Part shown: positions 43,676 to 58,260 of the stretch, piece by piece
Layout: every line of letters starts with the position of its first letter
How positions within the stretch are numbered: the first letter of the stretch is position 1
Assembly (NCBI GenBank): GCA_031216445.1
Contig: CM062214.1
Coordinates: 28,872,501-28,936,500 of the forward strand
Direction: 5' to 3'
Origin: Lateolabrax maculatus
Taxonomy: Eukaryota > Chordata > Actinopteri > Acropomatiformes > Lateolabracidae
DNA length: 64,000 nucleotides
Notes under the pieces: generated by a model
Told to the model about the DNA's origin: nothing
Databases searched by the model: none
Seen by the model: the letters and a program-made list of their open reading frames with translations, nothing else
Position numbers and translations under genes: made by a program

Positions 43676-45255
43676 GACCTGACCTGCCAGGTGACTCCAA
43701 TAAAACCAACCAGAGAATCAGCACCTCCTGTTAGCTGACACGCTGCCTCAACTCATCCATGATTACTGTTTGATTTTCTGACATTTTATAGACAAGACAA
43801 ATATTGATAAATCCATAAGATAACCAGCCAGATGCTGATCGACCCTGTTCAGGTAATACAGATCCATAACAAAGCAAAGACTGCGTGGGCGAGTCTTCTG
43901 AAAGACTTTGTTTCTGAAGTGGATTGAAATAACTGAGTGTGAACTGACGTTTAACCGTGAAGGTTTGTTGTCAAGTTGGACTGAGTTGGTTCAGTCGCTC
44001 GCCGCTTCAGGACGGAGGATGTTGGAAAAGGCTGGTTTCCCTCTGGATCCTCCTCTTTCTATCACTTTGGGTGTCATGTTCTCTATTCCACTTTAGCTCA
44101 ACCTCACGAGACCAAACGAGCAGCGCTGATCACGTTTAATGTAGCTGCAACTCTTAAAGGAGGTTTGTGACTCCAGTATGTGAAGGCAGCTGTGTAAGAT
44201 TAGACACTTGATGTCCTGCTGCCGTGAACGATTTCTGTTTTCATCTGTTTGCTCAGAAACTGTTTCATCATTTGTACTTTACTTTGGCTTTGAAGCGTAG
44301 AACTGGGCGGAGGAGAATTTTGTGGACATGAGATCCCCTGACGGAGAGGGGCGTCGCCCACATGACTCACATCAGGCCGTGTGATGTCCAGAGGTGGACT
44401 GAGCGCGTGCAGAGGCGGGGGCCTCCCTGCGGGCCGGTCAAACCTCCAGAAACAGACAATAAAACAAATGTCCCCTTCAGACTGTTTCTGACACTTTCTT
44501 TTTGGCACAGTGAGCCACAACCTGAATATCGGGTCAGATCGAAGCAGAAGAGCAGTCGTGCTCTGCAGCTCAGAGTTTCAGTTTAGTTTTTTGTGGGTCA
44601 GGAGTTTAGTTATGTGGCAGTAAAACCCCCCTGCAGGAGAATCAGTGTACAGGACCTCCGCATGGCAGCTGTGCTGGACTCTGGTGTAACTGGCTGGAGG
44701 CCGGAGTGTATTGATGCATCAGAAAGAAGAAGTGTTTCTAAACACAGAAGAATGTCTGTCTGAATGTCTTTCTAAAATGAAAAAACCTGTGTGTACTTGT
44801 ACATCTATCTTTGTGAGAACCAGTTTGAGTTTTAGACCATGGGAGTGAGGACATGTTTGCTGGTCCTCACTTTCAGAGACTCCTTCAAAGGCTGTTTGAG
44901 GGTACAGACTTGGTTTTAAGGTTCAGGTTAGAATTAAGTTCAGGGTAAGGGGTGGGGGGGTATTATGTTAATGAATGTCCTAACAAGTATAGAAGTACAA
45001 ACGTGTGTGTGTCAGGTCACATTACCAGGTTTCAGGGCCATTTATATATTTTCAGCCCTGTTAAATGCTGAGTCTGTTCATAACGTCACTCAGTCGTCCT
45101 CCCTCCTCTTCCTCAGTACCACTAGGCTGAGACCCCCCCCCCCCAATCACACTGCATATACTGTCTGTGTGTAACGGATTGTGACACTTGTGTGTAAGAT
45201 GCACTGTCAATACACACACACACATTCAAACACAGATGGCCTATTCCTGGTTTGT

Positions 45256-45343
<88 letters not shown>

Positions 45344-48300
45344 AGGCAGGAAGTCAGACAGGTCACCTCAGGTCAGCACAGCAGGAAAATAACTCTGTGG
45401 CCGTATTGGCCCCAGGAGACGTCCTGAGTCAGGGGCCGCCTAGCTGCAAGGGGGCCACCTACGAAGGTGTGTCCCGCTGAGGGAGGTTTAATGTCCGCTC
45501 AACTGCAAGTCCCTGAATGCACCGCTACATTACACACAAGCTTGCAGTGGATTGTGGGATGGTTGTGTCCACTAACTTTAGGCCACTTTTCTGACCTCAT
45601 AAATGAATCCAGTCTGTTTAACTCCGCCTGTCTATTCTTCTCTTTCAGGAAACTGAGATTGCTGCCGAATGCAACCATGTAAGTGTCTTCACTTCTAAAA
45701 CACCATTTCCCAGCATGCACCACCTGTCCCTATAGTTCCATGTTTTGTTAAGCACAGTGCTTTCTATATGCATGAGTTTGGTACCTACAGTAAGTCGATG
45801 TCTGACGTCGGGTCAAATCCCCGTTTAAGGTCCACATACAAGCGTCTGGTTGAGACTAGTAAATACATTTTAAAGTTTGAGATGATCCAGGGGGTCCGAC
45901 TCCTTCAGGAGGGGGAGTAAATTCAGATGTTTTCTCTCCTCCAGCTGCTGTGGAACTACAAGCTGAACCTGACCACCGACCCCAAGTTTGAGTCTGTAGC
46001 TGTGGATGTTTGCAAGACCACCATCTCTGAGGTCAGTCTGTAACACTGTTGTGTTCCTCCCCCATGATCCTCCCCCATGTTTCTCCCCTCACCCTTCTCC
46101 AAACTCTTCCTCCCCCCTCTGCTGCAACAGCCCTGCTCCTCCTCAGAGCCGCTCACAGACTGTTTCTTCCTCTCAGTACAAAATGCAGAGAATAGATGTG
46201 TTTATTCAGACAAATGTAAAATATTCCCCTTTTGTTGGCGGATCTGTTCAGGCGACAGATCAGCTCCTAAGTTTTGTCTTCAGGTGTTTTTATCAGTCGG
46301 CTGACCCGTGATGCTGTCTGTGCTCTACGTTCAGATTAAAGAATGTGCGGCGGAGGAGCTGGGGAAGGGCTACCTGGTGTCCTGCCTGGTGGATCACCGC
46401 GGCAACATCAGCGACTACCAGTGCAACCAGTACATCACCAAGATGACGACCATCGTGTTCAGCGACTACCGGCTTATCTGTGGCTTCATGGACAAGTGCC
46501 GCGACGACATCAACGCTTTGCACTGCGGCAGCATCAGCACCGGGGACAAGGTGAGGCGATACTGTCACCAACATCAGGGACGGGTGCTGTTCGGATTCAG
46601 TTCTGTTCATCGCTTAAAGTTCTCACTGAATCCTGGTTCTCATTGTTGTTTCATTATTATAGAAAGAATAATAAGCACAAGAGTTGCTCGTGCTTTATGT
46701 CTGGTAACATGAAAACGCTGCAGGACGGGTTTCGTCATGCAAGACCGACTTCCTCAAATGACATATTGCTGAGTCACTGCGGTCTTTTAAATGTTGACAC
46801 ACCTCAATACCTGCTATAGTGCAACAGTAGGTTCACACTAAGAACAAAAACAGTCCCCAACAAATGCTTTACTTCCTCCTGTGGGTTTGATAAAAGTACA
46901 GCGAGCAGCTGGGGGAGGAAATGACTGAGCCTTTTAAACAGGAAACTATACATCTGTGAAGAGTTTCTAAAGACTTCAGCAGGAACCAATGGGCTTGGAG
47001 CTGAGAGTCAGACAGGAAGTCAGCAGGAAGTCGGTCAGTATTCATAGATGGACCAACATGTTGTTGGTTTGAGTCTGAACAGGAGATTTACTAACAGTAA
47101 GAAAAACACAGAATAACAGCGTTCAATAAGGTTTTTTAACAGTATATAGTTGGTGATTGATTATCTTATTAAAGGATTAATCAATAGTGAAAGTGATTTG
47201 ACTCTGAAAACACGTTACACCTAAGACGCTCAGACCATGTGAAGGCAGAAATCGAACTACCGGCTTTACCAGATCTCACGTGACAGGTGGTCTGACAGGC
47301 AGACAGTGGAACTCATTTATAGGATGAAGAAGATGAAGCGGTGCCTCCTGAACCCTCCAGACTCTGGGGGGGTCATCAGGTCAGCCTGTTGATTAGCTTC
47401 AGAGCTCTTAGACAGGACGTGTCCTGACAGCGTGCTGGTTGTCTGCAGGTAGAAAACGTGTGGACAACCGGACTGTGAAAGTTGATAGCAGCACACAGCT
47501 GAACCTTCAGAAACTGTTTCTGACTCAGCTGGAATGAGAAAAGAGAATTTTGCAGCGAACGTGTTTTCCTGCCGCTGAGCCGAGCTGAACTTCATAAGCC
47601 CGTTAGACACGCAGTTATTATGGGATATCACGTCGGCACAATTACAACTCGGAGCAAATAATGTATTTGTCAGTGGGAGCAGAGTTGATTTCCTATTGAG
47701 GATTTCTTCACGGCGACTCATTTCGGCGTGCCGAGGTGCAGGATTAGACTGACAGCTCGTCATGTGACCTATGGAGGGAAAGGAGCCCTCGCTTGACATG
47801 GGATTAGAGATGCTGGGAACACCGGAGAGTCTGTTTATGGGTGGTTTTAAAAAACATGTAAAAAATTGTATTTGTTTTTCTCATTAAAAGCCAGTTTAAC
47901 CCTTGTGTTGTCCTCTGGGTCGAGGTGATGTATCATATGTTTGTGTCATCCTTTTCCTTTATTCTGTTTCTTACTCTGTTCCTATTGTCAAGAAACAAAC
48001 TAAAAACAAAAGATAACCGCTTCAAGAATCACAAATGTCATGCATAACAACATTTACATACACAGAAGGACATTTTCGGCCACCGGGTCACCTTGACCCA
48101 GAGGACAACACAAGGGTTAAGGAAAGGATTACTGGTTTTATTACAGCAGAAACTATCCTAATGAGCTTAATCATTGCATCAGTCAACAGCAGCTGGTGTA
48201 AAGGTTCTACCAGCACGTTGACAGAGGAGGTGTTCCCAGGGTGTTCCCAGGTGTTGGGGAGTTTACTGCCGATGTTTTAAAGTAGTATGAAGCCTCCAGT

Positions 48301-51300
48301 GTCTCCAGAGGGAGCTGTGTGGAGTAACGAATGTGTTGGTGGAGTCAGAGAGAAGTGAGCTGACAGACATCAGCAGGAGACATTAGCTGCTACTAACATA
48401 ACACACCTCAGCTGCCATAGTTTCATTGTGGGTAATGTAGGCTCCAGGTTTTGCTGAGGAAGATGTGTGGAATAAACTGCATCGATTTGTAATAGTTGTT
48501 ATTAACTGTCCATAATGAGTTATAGGAGTGAAATATGAAATCTGTCACAACTTTAAGAAGGTCAATTCTTCCAAATATCTAATAACTTCCTGTATCCACA
48601 TTACAAACAGTTTTGTACTGTGTGTTACCTAAAGTAACCAGGACTCTGTTCCTGATCCGCCTCGTCCCAGAGCTGAACTTGACCTGCTGTAAGTGTGAGG
48701 TTTCTGTCTGTGCAGGACATCCACTCTCAGGGCGAGGTGATCGCCTGTCTGGAGAAAGGTTTGGTGCGGGAGGCCGAGGAGCAGCCGGGGGCGCACCCCA
48801 TCAAGGACGACTGTAAGAAGTCCATCATGAGAGTGGCCGAGCTCTCCTCAGACGACTTCCACCTGGACCGCTACCTGTACTTCGCCTGCCGTGAGGACCG
48901 AGAGCGCTTCTGTGAAAATGTGAGGATTGAATCTTCTGCTTATTAGAGGAGTTACGGCCTCGTAAAGCAGCTGAATATCACAAAGGTTTTTTTTTTACAG
49001 TTCTAGTTTGTCAGTGATTTCCTTTAACCCTAACCCTAACCCACTTATTTCCTGTGGTGCTCTTTCCTTTTCAGCCCATCTTTATATTTTAGTGACCACA
49101 GTGATAATTAACACCTGACTTTCATGATGCACTGACCAGATGCATCTTGGCCCTCAAAGCCAGAAGGTTTCCGCTTCTGTTTCAGTGCCTCCAACATTTA
49201 AAGCACCATGTGACTTTGACGAAGGTTACAGCTTCTCCGTCTCTATGAATGAAATAATGTCTGAGTACAGTGATGGAGAAGTCAGGGGTCACCTGAGTGC
49301 ATCAGCGTTTCAGGATCAATCGTCCTGGTGACACAATTATTATGTGTTTTGCTGTTTTCAGACTTTGGCTGGAGAGGGACGCGTTTACAAATGTCTTTTC
49401 AATCACAAGTTCGAGGAGGCAATGTCTGAAAGGGTGAGTGCTGCTTGTTTCATCCCTTTCAAGAGAAATAAGGCTTTCAGTGGTAGCTCTGTGTATGTGT
49501 TGTGATGCTGACTGCGGCCCACCATGTGTCCTCAGTGCCGTGAGGCGTTGACCACCAGGCAGAAGCTGATCGCTCAGGACTACAAGGTGAGCTACTCCCT
49601 CGCCAAAGCCTGCAAGTCAGACCTTAGGAAGAACCGCTGCAGTGCCGACGCCAACATGCCCCGAGCCCGAGAGGCGCGCCTGTCCTACCTGCTGCTCTGC
49701 CTGGAGTCTGCTGTACATAGAGGTAAGCGGCTCCTCAGAGGCCTCTGTTTGCCAAATTATCTGTCAGCGGCTCGTCTGCTCCCACCTGCCATTTATCGAT
49801 GTTACACAGTGAACCTGTCAGTCAGTCCAGAGTAAAACATTAAGCCTCCTCTAAGAGCAAAGGGACAACTGCTCAGGCCAAAGGAGCTATGAGATTAAAG
49901 CAGTCACGTTGCTTCATTGCTTCTTGCAGCAGGTTCCTGTTTCATGATTTATTCATAACAGAAGAAAAATAAAATCTGAATTCATTTTTATTGGAATGGT
50001 ACCATAATTTATATTCATATGAAGGTTATATATTTGTGTGTGTGTGTGTGTCAGGTCGGGTGGTCAGTGGTGAGTGTCAGGGCGAGATGATGGACTACAG
50101 GCGGATGCTGATGGAGGATTTCTCTCTGAGTCCGGAGATCGTGCTGCAGTGTCGCAGTGAGATCGAGGATCACTGCTCCGGTCTGCACCGCAAAGGACGA
50201 ACGCTGCACTGCCTGATGAGGGTCGGCCGGGGAGACATGGGGGCCATCGACCCCAACTGTCAGAGGGCGGTGAGTCTGCGTCCATGTGGGACAGTTCACC
50301 AAAAACAAGCTTTCAGCATCCAGAAATGTTCTTTCAGTGTAAGGCGGGAAGGTGTTTTCACGCTGAAAGTTTTCCACGAGCTGATCCCAGATCGAAAGAC
50401 CAGAGGAAACGCTGCGTCATTTTAGAATCACATGAATGAGCCTCTGCACATGCACAGCTGATGGAAAGAGGAGGGAAACGTAGAAAACTAACAAAATGTT
50501 TTAAACCCTCAGCTCCAGAGTCTGATCCAGGAGGCCGACCCCGGAGCCGACTACCGCATCGACCGGGCCCTTAACGAGGCCTGCGAGTCCGTCATCCAGA
50601 CCGCCTGCAAACACATCCGCAACGGTGACCCCATGTGAGTCTATGGGGCTGCTCACACACTGTCTGCTGTTAAGTGCTGGCCCTGCGTTAACACATTTAA
50701 CCTGATATTTCATTTGAGTTCCTCAGAGTATAAAGTCATGAAGAGGCATGTTCTCTAGGTCTAAATTAAAGACTGAATGCTGAAAATTGGTCCTGCAGGA
50801 TCCTGTCATGTCTGATGGAGCATCTGTACACTGAGAAGATGGTGGAGGACTGTGAACACAGACTGCTGGAGCTGCAGTACTTTATCGCCAGAGACTGGAA
50901 GTAAGTCCTGCCAAACCTCCTCCTCCTCTAAATGATCTAAAACTGAACCAAAGTTCTTCAACTGCTTCAACAAAGACCTCCCAAATCAAGTCCAGTGAGC
51001 TTCGGTGGAGCAGGATTCCTTTGACTGGATGAGCTGTACCTGTGTGACGTAGCTTTTTCTCTGTGTGTTGTTGTCCAGGTTGGATCCCATCTTGTATAAG
51101 AAATGTCAGGGCGACGCTGCCCGACTCTGCCACACTCACGGCTGGAACGAGACCAGCGAAATGATGCCGCCCGGCGCCATTTTCTCCTGCCTGTACCGCC
51201 ATGCCTACCGCTCTGTGGAGCAGGGACGGAGGGTGAGTCTCTGCACCGAGACACCAGACCTCTGACCCCTTAAAGAATGTGTTCACTCAAGTTACATTTA

Positions 51301-51822
51301 ACCTTTTGACCTGAATCAGTTCATGCTGTGGTCTGGGATCATTTTACAGGTTACAGGGACGTTGTTTCTCAAAATATGTTTTTGCTGTTGAATTCTTCAA
51401 ATGTCACTTTTAAATACTGTGAGCACCACAAGCAAAAGGCCATTCACTTCCATAACAGCGACACTTAAGCTGCAGAAATCTCAATAAGAATTTCTAGTTA
51501 CCAGTAAGAGGGAGTGAGAAAATGTGTTGGTGAAATGTAGGTGTACTATACTGAGCCTTTAACCTCCTGGCTGCAAGTGTTGATCTTAGCTCTTCATGCT
51601 TTTACACTCAGTGGACGTCACATTAGAGCATCAGGTAAAATCACAAAGTGAACACATGAACACAGAAGTGTTTCAGTGGGTCGTCAGTGTGAAGTAAAAC
51701 ACTAAATATACAGGAAATCTGAAGGTTCTCACTGACTGGAGAATATCCTCGTAGCTCCCCGGTGGGGCGTCTGAAGCCGAACACCAGGGTCCCACTGTGA
51801 GTATGTCCTGCTGCTGAACTGG

Positions 51823-51874
<52 letters not shown>

Positions 51875-54800
51875 CACAGGAGGCTGGACATGCCTGTCAT
51901 GGTGACGGGCAGTCTGTGGGGGAAGTGATTTGTATTCTGTAAATATCAGCTGGTGCATGCGGGAGCTGATTATTAATTATTATTATGAAATGTTAAAGTA
52001 ATTGCTGAAGTGATGTGAAGAATCGATGCAAATCTCCAATTATGGAACACATGCTGATCTAAATCTATTGATAAAACGTGTTTGCTGTCCTTAAAGTGAT
52101 ACTCCACCCAAATATATTGTTGTATCATCACACATGCTGGGGTGGGGGGGGGTCAGGCCGCCTTTAAAGAAGAAAGTGAGGAGGAGCTGTCGTAGCGTGT
52201 TAGCTGTCACAGTGATGAAGAGTTCATGGAACAAATGCGTATTTTCAGTAAACTGTGTGAACGTATTGTCCCATTAGCGTCCGTACTGGATGAAGTGATG
52301 AACAAAAGCTGGTACAGACAAAATGGAAACTCAAAAGCCTTTTAGCCATTAGCTCACCAGCTGCAGTAGTACGACCCGGAAGTCGTCACGGCGTCCCAGT
52401 TTCATATTTAGTTAGCCGCCCCACTTCCAGCTGGGGCCGAGCTTTTGCACTATCCTCCTCCTCACGGCTCTGAAAACAACAAACATTTAAATAAAGTTAG
52501 TAATCTACAATCCTTAAACCTTCAGAACTGTTAGTGAAGGACAGAAACAGGAACCTCTCTAGTGGAGTATCAGTTTAAGGCAAGTGAGTGTTTGTGTTAT
52601 CTCCTCTGACTCGTCCCGGTTGTCCCCCTGCAGCTCTCCAGGGACTGTAAGGTGGAGGTGCAGAGGATCCTCCACCAGAGAGCGCTGGACGTGAAGCTGG
52701 ACCCGGAGCTCCAGAGACGATGTATGACCGACCTGGGGAAGTGGTGCAGCGAGAAGACGGACACCGGACAGGAGCTGGAGTGTCTGCAGGACCACCTGGA
52801 GGACCTGGTGTCTGACTGCAGAGACGTGGTGGGAAACCTGACGGAGCTGGAGTCGGAGGTAACCGCCACACCTGCCGCTGCTGCCACCCATAATGCAACA
52901 CTCTAACTGGTTCAGCAGCCGAGGGCGCGTGAAGAAGAAACTGTCCCTGCTGCTGCACTGTGTGGAGACAACCTGCCAGACTGGGGTCTGTAACTGAACC
53001 TAACGTCTGTCTGTTCTGTCCTCAGGATATCCAGATTGAGGCGCTGCTGATAAGAGCCTGTGAGCCCGTCATCCAGACCTACTGCCATGTAAGTCTCTGA
53101 TTCAAGAAGGCCAAGAGTCTAAAACTGGCTTCCAAAGCAGAAGAAGAGAGAATAATTTAAAATTAATTAATTTATTCCTCTTTCGCTGAAACACCTTCTG
53201 TTTGTACATTAACGTGTGTTGGATTGTGCTGACTGATCATAGACACAGTAGGGTGATATAAATCTGTCTGTCTGTTGGTCAGGAGGTAGCTGATAATCAG
53301 ATCGACACCGGTGATCTGATGGAGTGTTTGGTTCAGAACAAACACCAGAAGGAGATGAATGACAAGTGTGCGGTGGGAGTGACACACTTCCAGCTGGTGA
53401 GAACACTGAAGAAGAAAATGTTTTTACCTCCACACAAACAAAATCACAAGCTTCATGTTTCTCAGCTTCTGAGAAACATGAAGCAGATGAGCAGATGTTT
53501 GTCTACGGTTTCTTTTGACCTATATTGGAATATTACAAATATACATCTATTCATAGTTGAGCTCATTGAGTTATTGGAGACATGAAGTCTTTAGCCAGAA
53601 TATCATCACTAACTGCCCGTCTGTCTTCTGCAGATTCAGATCAAAGATTTCCGGTTCTCCTACAAGTTTAAGACGGCCTGTAAGGAGGACGTCCTCAAAC
53701 TGTGTCCCAACATCAAGAAGAAGTAAGTGGACACAAAAACAACCTGCTCTTCATATCTTATCACATCTGTAACAAAACAATCTAAAAAGGTCCCTGACAT
53801 CTTTATTCTGAAAGCCAGTAAGTGGATCTTGAGTGAAGAATATTTTGTAACATATCCTGACTGCTCACATTGTTTCAGGTGTTTTTGTAAAAGATGTCTG
53901 GTGACTGAATTGTAACGTCAGCTGCCAACAGACAGTTTCCATCCAGCAAATACCGAGCAAAGGTTCAAAATGTCCGCGGACATGTGACAGAGGTTGTGTT
54001 TAAGGTTAAAAAGAACAATCTGGCTTCTTCTTTTGCAGCTTTGAATGGGTCATTTTGGTGTTTTTTGTCACTTAAGTCATTTTACAGAGTTTTTTTTTTT
54101 TTTTTAGATAAGACAAGATAAAGAATAAAGAAAAAAACACATTGAAGTCAGACTTACCTCTGTAACCTCTGCTGTGTTTATTATTTCTTATATTAGAGGC
54201 CGATCTTTATTCCATAGTTATTGCAAAGTCAACACTTCCTACATGTTGTCTTGATGAATTCAGTGTAATGTTCATTTCCACAGTTTTAATCCCATCAGTT
54301 CAACAGTCATGTCAGGTGTTCTACTTTTCCCCTCAACTACAACGAATGAAACTCCACACTTTCACATTAAAAGCCCTGCAGCCTTTTGGTAGCATGTGGG
54401 GAGCGTGAGCTGCTCTCCAGGTCCCCTCTGTGTTTTCTTCATTTGGACACGTTATCTGAATATTGGCTTTTGTATGCAAATGTCTGGTCAGTTTGTTTTG
54501 AAGAATCATGAGCGCATTTGTACTGTTGTTTCCCATCTTCAGCCAAGTGTAGAAACAGTGTTGACGTGTGTTGTATGAAACAATGGTCAGACGGGCTTCG
54601 TAACCTCTTCCTGTCGCGCAGGGTGGACGTCGTGATCTGCCTCAGCACCACGGTGAGGAACGACACCCTGCAGGACGCCAAGGAACAGCGAGTGTCCGTC
54701 AAATGTCGTAAACAGCTGCGGGTGGAGGAGGTGGAGATGGTACGTTCACTGACACGGCTTTCACCAACACGCAGTCACAGTGGGTCAGCGGTCCAGTGTA

Positions 54801-55436
54801 GTGTCGGTTCAGTTTAGTGTCCTGAGAGTGTCGGTCTGACAGCTGTCCACCAGGTTGCTTTAACTAAAAGCAGTTTAAAAGACCACACACTATATTGTCA
54901 GAAGTAAGTGGACGCCTGAACAGTCTAGCAGTGGGCAGTTTCCACTCGTCTGGTGTCAGTCTGTCCACAAGATGTCTACTTGGCTGCAGGGAGTTTGTCC
55001 CATTCAGGCCGGACAACCATGTGTTTCCAGATCTGGGGATTTTAAATGTCGATAAACTGAAGGATTAAATGTCTCTTTAGTGAGCTGAGAACAGAGCCTG
55101 TTGAACGTTTCTGCCCTTCTGAGCTTGTTCTCGTGTTTTTATCTCCTGAGATGAGTTTGAGTTTCTTTTTGCTCGCCTGCACAGATTAAAAGTTTCTGTG
55201 TCTTCTGTAAATCCACTAAATCCTCCCTGAATCTCTGCAGTCGGAGGACATCCGCCTGGAGCCGGAGCTGTACGACTCCTGTAAGCAGGACATCAACAAA
55301 CTGTGTCAGAACGTGGCCTTCGGCAATGCACAGGTCAGCGCTCACACTCACGCACACTCTCACACACTCACGCACACTCTCACACACTCACGCACACTCT
55401 CACACACTCACGCACACTCTCACACACTCACGCACA

Positions 55437-55498
<62 letters not shown>

Positions 55499-56931
55499 CA
55501 CACCTGCTCCGTCATGGCTGACGTGTTTCAGATCTCTGCCAGTTTATTATTTTCCCACATATTTGCACTTTGTCGTCACCTTGACGACGCCATGCGTGCT
55601 ATCTCCCATCGTTGGTTCCTGTTTTCAAATAAAACTTGTCTGTCTTCATTCTGCATCACATATTTCTGAAGTGATTGACTAACGATCAGATCTATTGATC
55701 CGTGTCCATCTGAAGGTTATCGAGTGTCTGAAGGAGAACAAGCGTCACCTGACTCAGCGCTGCCACCAGCGGATCTTCAAGCTGCAGGAGGTGGAGATGG
55801 TTGATCCTGAGATGGACTACCAGCTGATGAGAGTCTGCAAGCACATGATCAGGGTAGGCCAGTACCACCAGTACCACCAGTACCACCAGTACTACATGAT
55901 CAGGGTAGGCCAGTACCACCAGTACCACCAGTACTACATGATCAGGGTAGGCCAGTACCGCCAGTACCACCAGTACCAGTACCACATGATCAGGGTAGGC
56001 CAGTACCACCAGTACCACCAGTACCAGTACCACATGATCAGGGTAGGCCAGTACCACCAGTACCACCAGTACCACATGATCAGGGTAGGCCAGTACCACC
56101 AGTACCACCAGTACCAGTACCACATGATCAGGGTAGGCCAGTACCACCAGTACCACCAGTACCACATGATCAGGGTAGGCCAGTACCACCAGTACCACCA
56201 GTACCACATGATCAGGGTAGGCCAGTACCACCAGTACCACCAGTACCACATGATCAGGGTGGGCCAGTACCACCAGTACCATATGATCAGGGTGGGCCAG
56301 GGCCGCCAATAGGATTCAGATGTGACCTGCAAATTTACAAATGATAAAAGTAATCTTTTGTGTCAGTGTGTAGTTGTCAGTGTGCAACAGTGCTGTTGTG
56401 TGTCAGTGTGTAGTTGTCAGTGTGCAACAGTGCTGTTGTGTGTCAGTGTGTAGTTGTCAGTGTGCAACAGTGCTGTTGTGTGTCAGTGTGTAGTTGTCAG
56501 TGTGCAACAGTGCTGTTGTGTGTCAGTGTGTAGTTGTCAGTGTGTAACAGTGCTGTTGTGTGTCAGTGTGTAGTTGTCAGTGTGCAACAGTGCTGTTGTG
56601 TGTCAGTGTGTAGTTGTCAGTGTGTAACAGTGCTGTTGTGTGTCAGTGTGTAGTTGTCAGTGTGTAACAGTGCTGTTGTGTGTCAGTGTGTAGTTGTCAG
56701 TGTGTAACAGTGCTGTTGTGTGTCAGTGTGTAGTTGTCAGTGTGTAACAGTGCTGTTGTGTGTCAGTGTGTAGTTGTCAGTGTGTAACAGTGCTGTTGTG
56801 TGTCCAGCGGTTCTGCACAGAGTCGGAGGGAAAGAACGTTCTTCAGTGTCTGAAACAGAACAAGAACAGCGAACTGATGGACCCCAAATGCAAACAGATG
56901 ATCACCAAGAGACAGATCACCCAGAACACTG

Positions 56932-56989
<58 letters not shown>

Positions 56990-57042
56990 CTTTCAGCAGC
57001 TGTACTTTAAGGTCTGATGTATTAAACAGAGTGGAGATGATC

Positions 57043-57107
<65 letters not shown>

Positions 57108-57449
57108 ACTACAGGCTGAACCCCGTGCTGAGGAAAGCCTGTAAAGCCGACATACCAAAGTTCTGTCAGCCCATCCTGAACAAGGCGACGGCTGACAGCG
57201 AGCTGGAGGGTCAGGTCATCTCCTGCCTCAAATTGAAATACGCCGACCAGGTCAGACACGTTTGTACAGATATACTTTTGAGGACATTCATTGACATAAT
57301 GCATTCCCTAGCCCCTTACCCTAACCTTTTTATAGATAGAGAGATAGAGATAGATATATAGATATCTATCGATCGATATAGAGATATATATATATATATA
57401 TATAGATATATAGATAGAGATATAGATAGATAGAGATATAGATAGATAT

Positions 57450-57490
<41 letters not shown>

Positions 57491-58211
57491 TATATAGATA
57501 TATAGATATATATATATATAGATATATAGATATAGAGAGATAGATATATAGATATATATAGAGAGAGAGATAGATATACACAGTACTATTACCATCATCT
57601 TGTCATCTTGCCACTGCACCTTATCTTATCTACCTATTTATCTTGTGTTTCTGTTTTTTATTCTTTCTACCTCAATATTTTATTTTATTTTATTCTATTC
57701 TATTGTATTTTATTGTATTCAAATATACCGGCTGCTATGACGACTTTCCCTTTGGGATGAATAAAGTAATCTATCTATCTATCTTAACCATCAAAACTAA
57801 ATGCCTGACCCCAACCCTTACTCTGACCTGAACCTGAACTTAATTCTGACCTGAACCTTAAAACCAAGTCTGGTTCTCACAAAGATAGTTGTACAAGAGC
57901 ACACACCATAACCAACAAAATAATCTTTAAAAAGAGACTCACGGGGTTCAGTGAGCAGGAGAAACCAGTTTATTCTACACTATATTATTATACACTATTA
58001 CAATATATACACTATGTATTAAAATACAGTGTATTATATACACTATATTATATATTATAACACACTTTTATATAATAATTACAGTGTCCTGTTTCAGCTG
58101 TTGTGTGTCTGACTGAAACACTGAACATTTGTGTGTAAATGTTGGATAGGTTCAGAACTCAGAATTCATGAACTGGAGACTTAAAGACAGTCGGTCTGTA
58201 AACTGAAGTAA

Positions 58212-58260
<49 letters not shown>

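Larger units (their letters stand above)
39898..45648 (+). other. glg1 intron 1 (5.75 kb)
   Basis: Holds two large minisatellites (40443-41047, 41873-42078), a poly(C) run (43482-43503), (CA)n at 43638-43672 and (GT)n at 45258-45341. A retroelement 3'-end-like stretch lies at about 43340-43435 (GGGATCAATAAAGTTGAGTC plus a TAAGTC repeat). No exon is seen. A 277-codon minus-strand frame opposite exon 1 is a GC-rich shadow. Confidence 0.6.

Noticed and set aside
47317..47799. 160-codon minus-strand frame in glg1 intron 4
   Set aside because: No domain or protein-like pattern; possibly overlaps conserved non-coding DNA, which I cannot test without alignment.
49022..49043. Three CCCTAA units in glg1 intron 5
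   Set aside because: Too short to count as an interstitial telomere.
55695..56332. Both-strand frames through the exon 18 array as a separate Tyr/His-rich or Trp/Tyr-rich gene
   Set aside because: The plus frame is the read-through of glg1 exon 18, treated as a splicing question; the minus frame is its shadow.
57308..57619. Ile/Tyr/Ser-rich minus-strand frames
   Set aside because: Direct translation of a TATAGA microsatellite.
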